64,000 nucleotides of DNA from Deferribacteraceae bacterium UBA6793 (GTDB lineage Bacteria > Chrysiogenota > Deferribacteres > Deferribacterales > Geovibrionaceae). Positions within the stretch are counted from its first letter, which is position 1; every line of letters starts with the position of its first letter. Both the position numbers and the translations under genes were made by a program. The stretch spans positions 186,001-250,000 of the forward strand of contig DKFP01000004.1 in assembly GCA_002452405.1 (NCBI GenBank), in the 5' to 3' direction. The notes beneath the pieces are model-generated. The model was not told the origin of the DNA. It was given only the letters and a program-made list of their open reading frames with translations, and did not search any database. Positions 51,877 through 61,189 of this stretch are shown piece after piece.

Positions 51877-52977
51877 ATGTGGATATACGAATATAAAAAC
51901 TGGCCTAACTTTACATGGGATACTGAAGCACTTGCAGGAAAGTTAGCTGATGTCAGGTATAAGCAGGGGCGACTACTGGGCAAAATGGAAAACCTCGGTT
52001 TTGACTTTCAGCTTGAGGCGAGCCTGAACACAATCACTCAGGATATCATAAAATCGTCCGCTATTGAAGGTGAAGACCTGAACAGGAACGAAGTACGTTC
52101 GTCGGTTGCCAGGCGTTTGGGAATAAACATCGGGTCGTCTATGCCTGCCAATCGCAACATCGAGGGTATAGTAGATATTATGCTCGATGCCGCTCAGAAT
52201 TTTGAAAAACCGCTGACGCAGGACAGACTTTTTGGCTGGCACTCTGCTCTGTTTCCCTCCGGCAGAAGCGGGATGTATAAAATAGCTGTGGGTCAATGGC
52301 GAACTTTAGAGACTGAACCCATGCAGGTGGTATCCGGCGCATACGGACATGAAAGAATCCATTACAAAGCCCCGTATGCAGACATGGTTGACGATGAAAT
52401 AAATGTATTTCTGAAATGGTTTGACAGCAAAAATGCAATTGACCCTGTTCTGAAAGCAGGGATTGCTCACTTCTGGTTTGTTACAATCCACCCGTTTGAG
52501 GACGGCAACGGACGTATTGCCCGTGTAATAGCAGATATGGCTCTTGCACGCGCAGATAAAGTTCAGCACAGATTCTATAGCATGTCCAAACAGATAGAAG
52601 CAGAAAAAAAGGATTATTACAATGAACTGGAAAGACAGCAAAGAGGCACAACAGATATAACAGGTTGGCTGGACTGGTTTATCGGATGTTTCGGGAGAGC
52701 CATTGACAATTCCGATGAAATCCTGAGTGCAGTTCTGTACAAATCGCAACTTTGGAAGAAAGTGAATGAATACCCTGTCAATGAGCGACAGAGAAAGGTA
52801 ATTAACCTGATGCTCGAAGATGACTTTAAAGGGCACATGCACACATCAAAATACGGTAAAATTGCCAAATGCTCCAACGACACCGCTCTTCGCGATATTT
52901 TGGAATTGAAGGAGCACGGTATTTTCATCCAAAACCCCGGCGGCGGCAGGAGCACCAGTTATAGGCTTTGCAGTTAG
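51877..52977 (+). CDS. Fic-family protein with DUF4172 N-terminus
   Basis: A 366-residue protein. The start MWIYEYKNWPNFTW is the conserved DUF4172 beginning, so the ATG at 51877 (GGTG site) is preferred over a GTG at 51868. The inhibitory motif is SSAIEG (Ser60 to Gly65). The Fic loop is complete, TIHPFEDGNGRIAR (His205), so AMP transfer is likely. A C-terminal winged helix follows (residues about 300-366). It is convergent with the deaminase gene, 20 bases away, inside the defence island. Confidence 0.93.
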   Translation: MWIYEYKNWPNFTWDTEALAGKLADVRYKQGRLLGKMENLGFDFQLEASLNTITQDIIKSSAIEGEDLNRNEVRSSVARRLGINIGSSMPANRNIEGIVDIMLDAAQNFEKPLTQDRLFGWHSALFPSGRSGMYKIAVGQWRTLETEPMQVVSGAYGHERIHYKAPYADMVDDEINVFLKWFDSKNAIDPVLKAGIAHFWFVTIHPFEDGNGRIARVIADMALARADKVQHRFYSMSKQIEAEKKDYYNELERQQRGTTDITGWLDWFIGCFGRAIDNSDEILSAVLYKSQLWKKVNEYPVNERQRKVINLMLEDDFKGHMHTSKYGKIAKCSNDTALRDILELKEHGIFIQNPGGGRSTSYRLCS

Positions 52978-52996
52978 CAGTAAAAAAATATTCATA

Positions 52997-54778
52997 TTAT
53001 TTCTTTGGAACTCCATCCCGTAGTTTAACAGCAGCCGTTTCAATTTCTTTATAAGATATTGGCAAAAGCGGTATCCTGATTTTTGGATTTTCTCTCTCCC
53101 AACTCAATGTATTCCCTTCTTTATCTTTACGTTTGATTTTTGAACCAGAACCTAATGTCATAGAAAACAAGTCTAGAAATCTTCTTGCGCCAACACCCGT
53201 AAATGGTTCAAATATTAGTCTTATATCATTGTCATCGTTTTCTTTTTCTAAATTTGTTCTAAGTTCAATAGAGTCATTATATAAATCTAACGCCTTACTC
53301 TTAGGATAAGGTTCAACATAAACAACTCGCTTAATCCCAGCATCTATAATATGCTTTGCACAATTATGACAAGGGAATGTCGTGCAGTACAATGTCGCTC
53401 CCACAGTTGAAACCCCAATTCTTGCACAAGACAGCAATGCTTCCATTTCAGCATGAACAATTCTGCCAAACTCAGTAAGGTCTGATATTCGGCTTCTCTT
53501 CAGCACTGATTGAAAAGCCTCTCTTTTTTTGGTAGAAATAATTTCATCTTTTACAGCCGAGTCCAGAATCTCATTAATTATTTCATTTTGAATAGCTTTA
53601 TTTGAATCTTCTCCGAGTGTATAGTCTTTTCCACCATTAATGTCTTTAATTTCGCCAGACTCTCTATCCAATTCAGGCCAATACTGCCCTCCACCATATT
53701 TTGGACAATCATTTGCACCAGTTGCAATTATTTGTTTATTCTTAGTAATTACTGCACCAACCTGTCTGGACAGATCACCAGACCTAACAGAACTGTTAAA
53801 TGCCATAAACATTGCAAACTCATCAAAAGTGGGATTTACAAATGGATTTGAAAAAATGAGTTCCAGAAAACGCTGAATTGCACTACTAACATATCTCCCA
53901 TTATCTCCTAAATTAACATATAAGTCAGAAAGATGAAATGCATCCCTTGTCCTTTGACCGTAATCATCTTTTTCGTATTCATCTTTGCTTATTAATTCTT
54001 TTGCCTGTTCCTGAGTAAAACTTTTATCAGCTGTCAAATAACTTAGCTTCTTTTTTATATCAACATGTATTCCAAATAGATAAAAGCCATTTCCATATAC
54101 CTTTCTGAGAAAATGAACTTCATCAGGATGTTTAAGAGAATCAATAATATAAACAATCTTCTTTGGAGTATGTTTTTCGGAACGTTTAGTAACAATAGAT
54201 TTAACTACGCCAGCAGCTAATATTGCATTATTTCCAGAATCTTTTCTTATTTCATCACCACAACTCATAAGGTGTATTATTCTGTCGTATTCTTTACCTT
54301 GTCCTTTATAGTCCGGTAAGTTGGCTGAAACTCTAATGACTTCAACCTCATAACCAAAACCTTTTATCCGATCCTCAAGAGGTTCAAGAACAGCACGCTT
54401 CTGCGTACCAACAGGGCTGACAAGCCCAATAACAATTTCACTTTCTGTCACGCCTTCTGTAAGATATTGCAGTTCTAATGGTTGTTGTTTTGATTGATAA
54501 TCAACCTCTTCTTCCGCCCCTTCAATAATATTGCTCGATTCTGATGTTTCTTCTTGATATTCATCTGGGTATAACAATGACAAGACCTTGTTTTCAAGTT
54601 GCTCTCTGAATGGAGATTTACCCTGAAACTGCAATGTACCGGTGGTTTCAAACCATGATAATACACCACCCTGATAGCGTAGAGTTTTCTTATTATATTG
54701 TGTCTCATCCCAATCTTTACTTATAGATTTCAGCTTTTCTTTTAAATCATTAAAACTACCTGTGAAATTAGAACTCAT
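52997..54778 (-). CDS. Anti-phage dCTP deaminase-like protein (AvcD type)
   Basis: A 593-residue cytoplasmic protein. Residues about 34-56 (RYQGGVLSWFETTGTLQFQG) resemble the small TBP-like module seen before some effector domains. A P-loop kinase-like domain follows (about 115-290, with the degenerate loop GLVSPVGTQKR). The C-terminal deaminase domain has the zinc ligands His442 (VHAEMEALL, catalytic Glu444), Cys470 and Cys473 (FPCHNC). AvcD-type enzymes deaminate dCTP/dCMP upon phage infection and starve the phage of nucleotides. It is on the same strand and 65 bases after the Shango helicase gene. Confidence 0.9.
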   Translation of the reverse strand: MSSNFTGSFNDLKEKLKSISKDWDETQYNKKTLRYQGGVLSWFETTGTLQFQGKSPFREQLENKVLSLLYPDEYQEETSESSNIIEGAEEEVDYQSKQQPLELQYLTEGVTESEIVIGLVSPVGTQKRAVLEPLEDRIKGFGYEVEVIRVSANLPDYKGQGKEYDRIIHLMSCGDEIRKDSGNNAILAAGVVKSIVTKRSEKHTPKKIVYIIDSLKHPDEVHFLRKVYGNGFYLFGIHVDIKKKLSYLTADKSFTQEQAKELISKDEYEKDDYGQRTRDAFHLSDLYVNLGDNGRYVSSAIQRFLELIFSNPFVNPTFDEFAMFMAFNSSVRSGDLSRQVGAVITKNKQIIATGANDCPKYGGGQYWPELDRESGEIKDINGGKDYTLGEDSNKAIQNEIINEILDSAVKDEIISTKKREAFQSVLKRSRISDLTEFGRIVHAEMEALLSCARIGVSTVGATLYCTTFPCHNCAKHIIDAGIKRVVYVEPYPKSKALDLYNDSIELRTNLEKENDDNDIRLIFEPFTGVGARRFLDLFSMTLGSGSKIKRKDKEGNTLSWERENPKIRIPLLPISYKEIETAAVKLRDGVPKK

Positions 54779-54843
54779 TTAACACCTCAACGTTTAAAGG
54801 TTCTCTTGATAAATATTAACACAATACGGTAAATAACCGAATT

Positions 54844-56997
54844 TTAGTCTTGCATTTGATCAAATGAGACACATTTATATAGCACATCCTCACCCATATA
54901 CTTCTTAACGTAAGCTCTTGCCAGAAGCTCAGCAGGCACATACCTGTCATATTTGGAAATCAGTATCGGGTCATTTTCAAGAAGGAGTTCAACAAGATTT
55001 ATTTTGTTGTTTTCCAAAGACTTATAAAAGCTAACTACCTCATCAACTGTGGTATTCTCAAATGTGAGATAGATTCCGCTGTCCCTGACTCTATACCCCT
55101 TAACCGTGCGACCGATATACGCCAAAGTATTGCTGACTCTGGTTCCGGCAAATAGAAACCAGATTACGCTTTCACCATCCTGAATAATCATATTTTTTCT
55201 GATACTAATACCCTTCGCCGCCTGCCTGGCAGATTCAAGCATACTTGTGGCATTTTTATCCAAATATGGATACGGCTGCTCTGACATATAGATTTCAAGC
55301 ATTTTCTTGTGTACAAGCGGATGCACGGAATAAACAACATTACCGCCAAACTTAGCCAGTTTGCCGCCTTCGGACGGTTTAACGTAAATTACCTTAGCCG
55401 AATCATCTATTGAATCTATAACCCAGCGTTTTCCTGCGAGAATCAGAAAAGGTTCAGGTTCAACACCTGCCGTAACGTTGATATTTCCGATATGTCTGCT
55501 GTCATAAACAACTTTATATTCCTCTGGGGTCTGAAAAACGGCATAAAAATCCATTCTTTTTACGATACGCTCGCCCTCTATCCCTAAAATCAGCAAATCC
55601 TGATCCTGTTCTATCAAATCATACTCACCCATATTTTTCAGCAAAGAGGCATAATCTGCTTGCAGCAAGCCGTTAAAAGCGCCTTTGGAGCTTAATATCT
55701 GATAAATATCTTTAGCCTTAATCGCTCCTTTCTGTTTTATAACGCTCAATGTCTGCTGAACAAGCACAGAGTAATTAATGTCATCAAGAACAGGCGGTTC
55801 TGTCCATTTGGCGAACATCAGCTCAGACATTGCAATAGATTTGATCAAGTCTGTAAAAAGCCTGTCTTCAAGTTTATAACTCTCTTCTTCTTCAATAAAC
55901 ATGATCAATACCGCCGACTGCCCCTCTTTTCTGCCGCTTCGTCCCATTCTCTGAACAAGCGAGCTTACGCTGAAAGGACATCCGACCTGCCCGGCTATCT
56001 CGATACTGCCCATATCAATTCCCATCTCAAGAGTGCTGGAACAAATCACAGTATTATCAAGTCCTTTTCTCATCTCAGTTTCAGCATCTTCTCTTACCTG
56101 TTTTGAAAGTGATCCATGATGAACAAAAAAGGTGTTCAGACGATTTGATTTTTTTAGTTTTCTCGTGACCTGATCGGCAATTTCCTCTATTCTGCGTTTC
56201 GCATTAACAAATATCAACGAAGGCTTACGATAAAAATATTTAATCACATCATCAGGGATTTCATTGTTTTCAATCAATCCGTCATCGTTCAGTTTAACTT
56301 TGTAACCTTTTATAAGATATTTGATTTCTCTCCCGCCACTACCTTCGATATAAGTAATATTGAGATCATTAAGACACATCCATTCGGCAGTCTGTTTCGG
56401 ATCGCCTACTGTGGCTGACAGCCCGATAAATCTGACTTTGTTGACGGAAAAACCGCATACCCTGTACAAAAGACTTCTGAGATGCTCTCCTCTGTCGCTT
56501 CCGGCAAAAGCGTGCACTTCGTCGATAATAATGAAACTTAGATTATGAAATAAATCTTTCAGATGTTCGGAATGATTGACCATCAGTGATTCTATTGATT
56601 CCGGAGTAATCAGAATAACAGTATTTTCTGTGGAAAAAGCGGCTTTCTTTTTAGCAGAAGCGACGTCGCCGTGCCATTTAATAACCGGAATTTCCGAATA
56701 CTCGCACAAAACGTCCAACCGCTCAAACTGATCGTTTATCAGTGCTTTAAGCGGGCTTACATACAGGGCAAAAACCTTTCCTCGGTTCTGCTCAGATAAT
56801 TTTGACAACACTGGAAGAAAGGCCGCCTCTGTTTTTCCTCCGGCAGTGGCAGCCGTGATCAGCAGATGGTCATCGCTTCCGAATACCGCATGAATTGCCT
56901 CTTCCTGAATATCTCTTAGAGTTCTCCATTGCATCCGGTAGAGCTGCTCCTGAAGTGCTGGTGATAAAAGACTAAAAGCCGATGCTGATCTATTCAT
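54844..56997 (-). CDS. sngC: Shango-like helicase SngC
   Basis: A 717-residue superfamily 2 helicase of the Lhr-like group: AATAGGKT (residues 49-56), DEVH (159-162), GLSATVGDP, and QRMGRSGR in the second RecA domain. The C-terminal 250 residues carry a winged-helix and further DNA-binding parts. The gene order TerB protein, ATPase, helicase matches the anti-phage system Shango. It starts 1 base after sngB. BREX helicases (BrxHI) share the architecture, but no BREX methylase or PglZ gene is nearby. Confidence 0.85.
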   Translation of the reverse strand: MNRSASAFSLLSPALQEQLYRMQWRTLRDIQEEAIHAVFGSDDHLLITAATAGGKTEAAFLPVLSKLSEQNRGKVFALYVSPLKALINDQFERLDVLCEYSEIPVIKWHGDVASAKKKAAFSTENTVILITPESIESLMVNHSEHLKDLFHNLSFIIIDEVHAFAGSDRGEHLRSLLYRVCGFSVNKVRFIGLSATVGDPKQTAEWMCLNDLNITYIEGSGGREIKYLIKGYKVKLNDDGLIENNEIPDDVIKYFYRKPSLIFVNAKRRIEEIADQVTRKLKKSNRLNTFFVHHGSLSKQVREDAETEMRKGLDNTVICSSTLEMGIDMGSIEIAGQVGCPFSVSSLVQRMGRSGRKEGQSAVLIMFIEEEESYKLEDRLFTDLIKSIAMSELMFAKWTEPPVLDDINYSVLVQQTLSVIKQKGAIKAKDIYQILSSKGAFNGLLQADYASLLKNMGEYDLIEQDQDLLILGIEGERIVKRMDFYAVFQTPEEYKVVYDSRHIGNINVTAGVEPEPFLILAGKRWVIDSIDDSAKVIYVKPSEGGKLAKFGGNVVYSVHPLVHKKMLEIYMSEQPYPYLDKNATSMLESARQAAKGISIRKNMIIQDGESVIWFLFAGTRVSNTLAYIGRTVKGYRVRDSGIYLTFENTTVDEVVSFYKSLENNKINLVELLLENDPILISKYDRYVPAELLARAYVKKYMGEDVLYKCVSFDQMQD

Positions 56998-56998
56998 A

Positions 56999-58309
56999 TC
57001 AAAGTTTAAACGAACTCAGCTCGTCTTCATCATCAACAGGTGTGTCGTCTTGCACATCATCCTCGAATGCTCTGGAGTAATTTCCTAACAGGTCCTGCCA
57101 ATTTTTTTCAGGATTCTGCTCCAATACGGATAAGACTCCTACAAATTCCCGCACAACCTCTCTGGGTTTAAGGAAAAACTCAGCGCCCATTTTGTATGAA
57201 CACCAACTTATAAATGCTTCTATCGCCTCCGCAGGAAAAATTGCGCTGTTTCCCTGTTCCGAAAAATATACTTCCCTGATATTCATCAGCAAAACGTACA
57301 AATCCTCTAATGTGAGGTTATCGAGTTGAATGACAGGTCCACTGTAATCTTTAAGTCCGTCTTTTACAAAACTGCCGAGAGAAAGTCTTGCCCAAAGAGC
57401 TTCGTAGCTTGCAACACCTCTGCGTCTGTCACTCAAAAACTCCTCAGTCCCGGCAAAGACAAAACCCAGCCTGCTAACGCTCCCTTGTAGACAGTCATTG
57501 ACAATTCTCAGAAGCATTTCATAGTTATTATTCCTTGCTGAAGCATTGTTAAGCCTGTGCGAAAATACACCCATCTCATCGATATTTACAACAAGCCCGG
57601 AATATCCTGCCATTCCGGTGAAACTTCCGAAAAGTTTGAGATAATCATATATATTTTTGTCATCAATAATATTTCTGACACCCAAGTCCTCTCTGGCCTC
57701 CGTTTTTGTGGTATATTCCGCTCTAAGCCATCTGAGAGCTGCGTCCTGTAATCTATCATTCATTGAGACATAGCCTTCATAATACTTTTCAAGCACGTCC
57801 GCAAAATCATAACCACTTACAAGCTCCTGAAGAGGTTTAAGTTTCTTCTGAATCTCACCTTTCACATCGCCCTGTGCGCCGCCGCCCTGCTTAACTTTAT
57901 ACTCAACATCAGATACCCATTTTTCGACTATATTAGATAAAGCGCCGCCCTCAGTTTTTGATCTCGTGGCAAGGTTACGCATTAGTTCTGCGTAAAGTGA
58001 TCTTGCCTGTCCGTTGGTTCCATTCAGTCTTCTTTCTGTGGTAATGTCTGCATTTATAACAACCATATTCCTGCTTAATGCTATCGCCCTTGATAAATTC
58101 AGGAAAAAACTCTTGCCGGAGCCATATTTCCCGATGGTAAAGCGGACAAAAGAACCGTCATTCTCCACTCTGTCAAAATCGGAGATCATCGCCTCTAGCT
58201 CTTTTTTTCGTCCCACCTGTATGTGCTGTAATCCTATTTTAGGCACAACACCGGCTCTTAACGATTGTAAAATTGCATCTTTTTCTCTTCGCTTTATAAC
58301 TTTGCTCAT
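56999..58309 (-). CDS. sngB: Shango-like ATPase SngB (DUF2791/BrxD-like)
   Basis: A 436-residue P-loop ATPase with Walker A GKYGSGKS (residues 60-67) and Walker B near VVNIDEM, followed by the RLGFVFAGTEEFL sensor-like segment. The family (DUF2791, BrxD-like) loads or regulates a partner helicase. The C-terminus is acidic. It overlaps the sngA gene by 4 bases and is 1 base from sngC, so the three are one operon. Confidence 0.85.
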   Translation of the reverse strand: MSKVIKRREKDAILQSLRAGVVPKIGLQHIQVGRKKELEAMISDFDRVENDGSFVRFTIGKYGSGKSFFLNLSRAIALSRNMVVINADITTERRLNGTNGQARSLYAELMRNLATRSKTEGGALSNIVEKWVSDVEYKVKQGGGAQGDVKGEIQKKLKPLQELVSGYDFADVLEKYYEGYVSMNDRLQDAALRWLRAEYTTKTEAREDLGVRNIIDDKNIYDYLKLFGSFTGMAGYSGLVVNIDEMGVFSHRLNNASARNNNYEMLLRIVNDCLQGSVSRLGFVFAGTEEFLSDRRRGVASYEALWARLSLGSFVKDGLKDYSGPVIQLDNLTLEDLYVLLMNIREVYFSEQGNSAIFPAEAIEAFISWCSYKMGAEFFLKPREVVREFVGVLSVLEQNPEKNWQDLLGNYSRAFEDDVQDDTPVDDEDELSSFKL

Positions 58310-60471
58310 GCTGCCGCTCCTAAAAGACCCCTGTTAATTTCTATCACATCAGACTCTTCTATCAAATAATCCTCAAAATGCTCATCAGACCATAAGTTAA
58401 TTTCCTCAATCACCGCAGAGGGCATAAGGCCTTTTTCACGTACCAGCTTCTGGAACTCTTCTGTCTGCCATTCATCTTTTTTCATCAATTCAGACAAAAC
58501 AGCCGCATACCTTATATCAAGTCCATCAAATTTAGTGTCGTATACGGTTTCATGCTGATCTGAAATGTCCTCTTCCTCTGCTATTGTTTCAAATTCCTGA
58601 AACACTTCTGACAGCATATGTCCCACTTCTTTTGTTTCTGATATAAGTGCTGCAAGTTTATCCCTATTAATCGTTGTCTGAACTGTTTCGAATTTGGGAG
58701 AAACAACATTGTCAATGACTGCACTATCTATCTCGAAAACCTTACACATTTTATACATCAGCTTGATCTCTGGCTGAGATATATCGCCATCCGCAGCAGA
58801 TAATCCAAGCACAAATTCTGTCAGTTTATTAAGCTGCGTGCTGCTTAGTGTTTCTTTAAGTTTTTTAAGTGTTATCTGGAATGACGGAATTTCTTTCAGC
58901 ATAACGTTTGCGTACATTTCCATGATTTTGAGCTCTGCATTGTTGAGTCCAAGGTCTTTTTCAATAAACCTGTTAATGAAAGCAACTTCAGAGGAATCTA
59001 CTCTTCCATCAGCTTTTGCAAGATGCATTGCAAGCTCAAGTATCACTGACGATGCTTTAGCCCTGCCTATTCTTTCTGTTTGGATAGTTTCAGCAAGCCT
59101 ACCCACTGCCACAATTTCAGAACTGTTATATGATCTGTCTGTGATTCTGACATTTGGCATAATAAAATACCCAAGACATTCAGCCGTTGATACAATCTGT
59201 TCACATTGTTTCCTGGTATATTTTTCTTTATTTTCAAATCCCATCAGATCAGCAAGCTCAGAAACCTGTGTATAAATAAAAAAATTATTTAACTCTTTTG
59301 AACTGATTAAATTACGCCACTTTGCGGCATCCGGGTGTTCTGAGGTTTCTCTAAGTCTCGCAGGCAGAGCCTCATACGCTGCACGGTCTTTGATGTCAAT
59401 GCCCTTCTGCACAAGCCTGCTTAACGATTTAAGTTCTTCTATACATTCATTGAATATCGCTTCTGACTTTTTGAACTGGCTCGGAATACCAAATACATTC
59501 GGAACTGAAACATTCTGACAGTTGAAGCCACCGTAATGACTCAAAGCCGCGCTGGCAGGAAAATACCCTATAGAAGTATTGTTTTTTGACGCTTTTAAAA
59601 CAAGTCCACCCGGATAAGTGTCTTGATATTTGTGGCTGAAAAGTTTAACAAATTCTTCATGTACTCTGTCAAAAACAATGCTTCTCATTGTATTTGGACT
59701 CATTTTGGCCGCAAGCATTGCCAGTTCCGGAGTCAAAGGAATCTCCTTTTCATAGTAATAACTCATAATAAGCAGAAGAGCATCCTCCTGCCCATACTTG
59801 ACGTGTATCTTTTTTAGAAGAGATACGGATGAATCAAAATCGAGAATATTTTTATCCAGCGCTAAAAGATAAGTTATAAATCTTGAAAGATAACCGTTAA
59901 AAGAACTTGATTCAGAATAGATTTCAAGAAGTCTTATACATTCATAAAGAATTTCTTTTCTATCTTTTTTATCATAAAGAGCTCTGCGTTCAAGCCCGTA
60001 AAAAAAAACGAAAGCATAACCTATTTCCTGAAGAGGGGCTCTTCTGCCCTCAGCCATCCATCTCAAATAATAAGCCCTTTGTTTTGGCGTCATCTCTTTA
60101 TAGCTAGGATAGTAACCTAGCGAAATATCTGACACTCCGGTTTCAGCAGATACAACCAAATTCTGATAAATACATGACGGTTCAAAGTTCCCATCAATCT
60201 TTTGCGCATAATAAGTTAACGGGTTTGATATGTGAAACCCTTTGAAATTAAAAGGCTCATTTCCGGTCCATTCAACATTTGCAGTTTTATCAACAGAAGC
60301 CCTTTCCGGTTCCTGATAACTGACAGTTACACGAACCGGCATGTCTGTATATGACATTTCACTTTTGTATGCTTGTTTTGTGTTTGTGGCGGCAGTTATT
60401 TTGCTTTTCTTCGGCTTAATAATCACAGATAAAATATAGATTGCGATTATAAGAGTGAGTATTGTGGACAT
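58306..60471 (-). CDS. sngA: Shango-like TerB-domain protein SngA
   Basis: A 721-residue protein. A TM helix at residues 3-20 (TILTLIIAIYILSVII) anchors it. A TerB-N part follows (about 100-330, with YYLRWMAEGRRAPLQEIGYAFVF in pieces), then a TerB-like helical metal-binding domain (about 490-620: ILELAMHLAKADGRVDSSEV, VLGLSAADGDISQPEIKLM) and a TerB-C-like acidic tail. TerB domains bind metals and are linked to tellurite and phage stress. It is the first gene of the three-gene operon. Its membrane anchor suggests infection sensing at the membrane (inference). Confidence 0.85.
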   Translation of the reverse strand: MSTILTLIIAIYILSVIIKPKKSKITAATNTKQAYKSEMSYTDMPVRVTVSYQEPERASVDKTANVEWTGNEPFNFKGFHISNPLTYYAQKIDGNFEPSCIYQNLVVSAETGVSDISLGYYPSYKEMTPKQRAYYLRWMAEGRRAPLQEIGYAFVFFYGLERRALYDKKDRKEILYECIRLLEIYSESSSFNGYLSRFITYLLALDKNILDFDSSVSLLKKIHVKYGQEDALLLIMSYYYEKEIPLTPELAMLAAKMSPNTMRSIVFDRVHEEFVKLFSHKYQDTYPGGLVLKASKNNTSIGYFPASAALSHYGGFNCQNVSVPNVFGIPSQFKKSEAIFNECIEELKSLSRLVQKGIDIKDRAAYEALPARLRETSEHPDAAKWRNLISSKELNNFFIYTQVSELADLMGFENKEKYTRKQCEQIVSTAECLGYFIMPNVRITDRSYNSSEIVAVGRLAETIQTERIGRAKASSVILELAMHLAKADGRVDSSEVAFINRFIEKDLGLNNAELKIMEMYANVMLKEIPSFQITLKKLKETLSSTQLNKLTEFVLGLSAADGDISQPEIKLMYKMCKVFEIDSAVIDNVVSPKFETVQTTINRDKLAALISETKEVGHMLSEVFQEFETIAEEEDISDQHETVYDTKFDGLDIRYAAVLSELMKKDEWQTEEFQKLVREKGLMPSAVIEEINLWSDEHFEDYLIEESDVIEINRGLLGAAA

Positions 60472-61010
60472 ATATCACCATCATATAACTTTTATAAATT
60501 TTACAACTGCAAACACTGATATTCAATATGAAAAAATATAGAAATTCTGATTTGATTGCCAAAAGATTTATTTCCACTTCGACTTGTTAATCTTCGTAAT
60601 CTCAACAACTTCTTTGAGAATATTCTGTATCTATTTTATCTGGTCACATGGTACGGAAATGCCTTAATTTTTCTTGTTACTGTCATACTTATTAAGAAGC
60701 CTATTTCGCACAATACTGTCATTTATCGAAAATATCACAAGGAAGTTTTATCATAATGTCAACAAGCCAATGTCGTGTTTAGATGTTGTAAATGAAATAT
60801 TTCAAACATAACGCTTAATAACATCCGTCAGTCTGAATTTCTTACTATTTTTGCAATTTGAATCCAAAACTGATGCAAGAACAAGAATTAACAAACTTTA
60901 ATAAATTGATTAACGTTATTTAATGAAAAAACTAACAGTGTTAAACACTATTATATACTTCGTATGTTTACGCAGAATAGGGCATAGCGCATCTAAAAAA
61001 ATACAACATC
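60472..61010. other. AT-rich intergenic region without a supported gene
   Basis: About 540 bases with no open frame that has a ribosome site. The leader of sngA lies at the left end. A 66-codon frame starting at a TTG (60556) has no support. No strong hairpins were seen. Confidence 0.5.
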
Positions 61011-61091
61011 TCATCTGCAAAATATAATGTGTTGGTCTATGCTGGAAAAACTGTAGTTGTTCTGGCTGTTACCTGCGCCTGAGATTATCAT
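61011..61091 (-). pseudogene. N-terminal fragment of the RTX-like gene's paralogue
   Basis: A 26-codon frame starting at ATG 61091 reads MIISGAGNSQNNYSFSSID and stops early. It matches the start of the neighbouring gene (LIISGVGNSQNYSFFNIS, from codon CTG at 62323). This looks like the remains of a tandem duplicate and is the key evidence for the unusual start of the neighbour. Confidence 0.65.
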
Positions 61092-61189
61092 TGATGTATC
61101 CCAAGTCTTATTTCGCAACACTGATGCCGTTTAAACGAGTGTATTCTGGCATATTGCTGTACTGTTCTGCATTATCCTTTTATATATTT

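Noticed and set aside
54844..58309. BREX system (BrxD and BrxHI)
   Set aside because: The ATPase and helicase resemble BrxD and BrxHI, but there is no PglX, PglZ or PglW gene and a TerB gene leads the operon, so Shango fits better.
60556..60756. 66-codon frame with hydrophobic middle
   Set aside because: Starts at TTG without a ribosome site, lies in AT-rich spacer, and its composition looks like random AT-rich translation.
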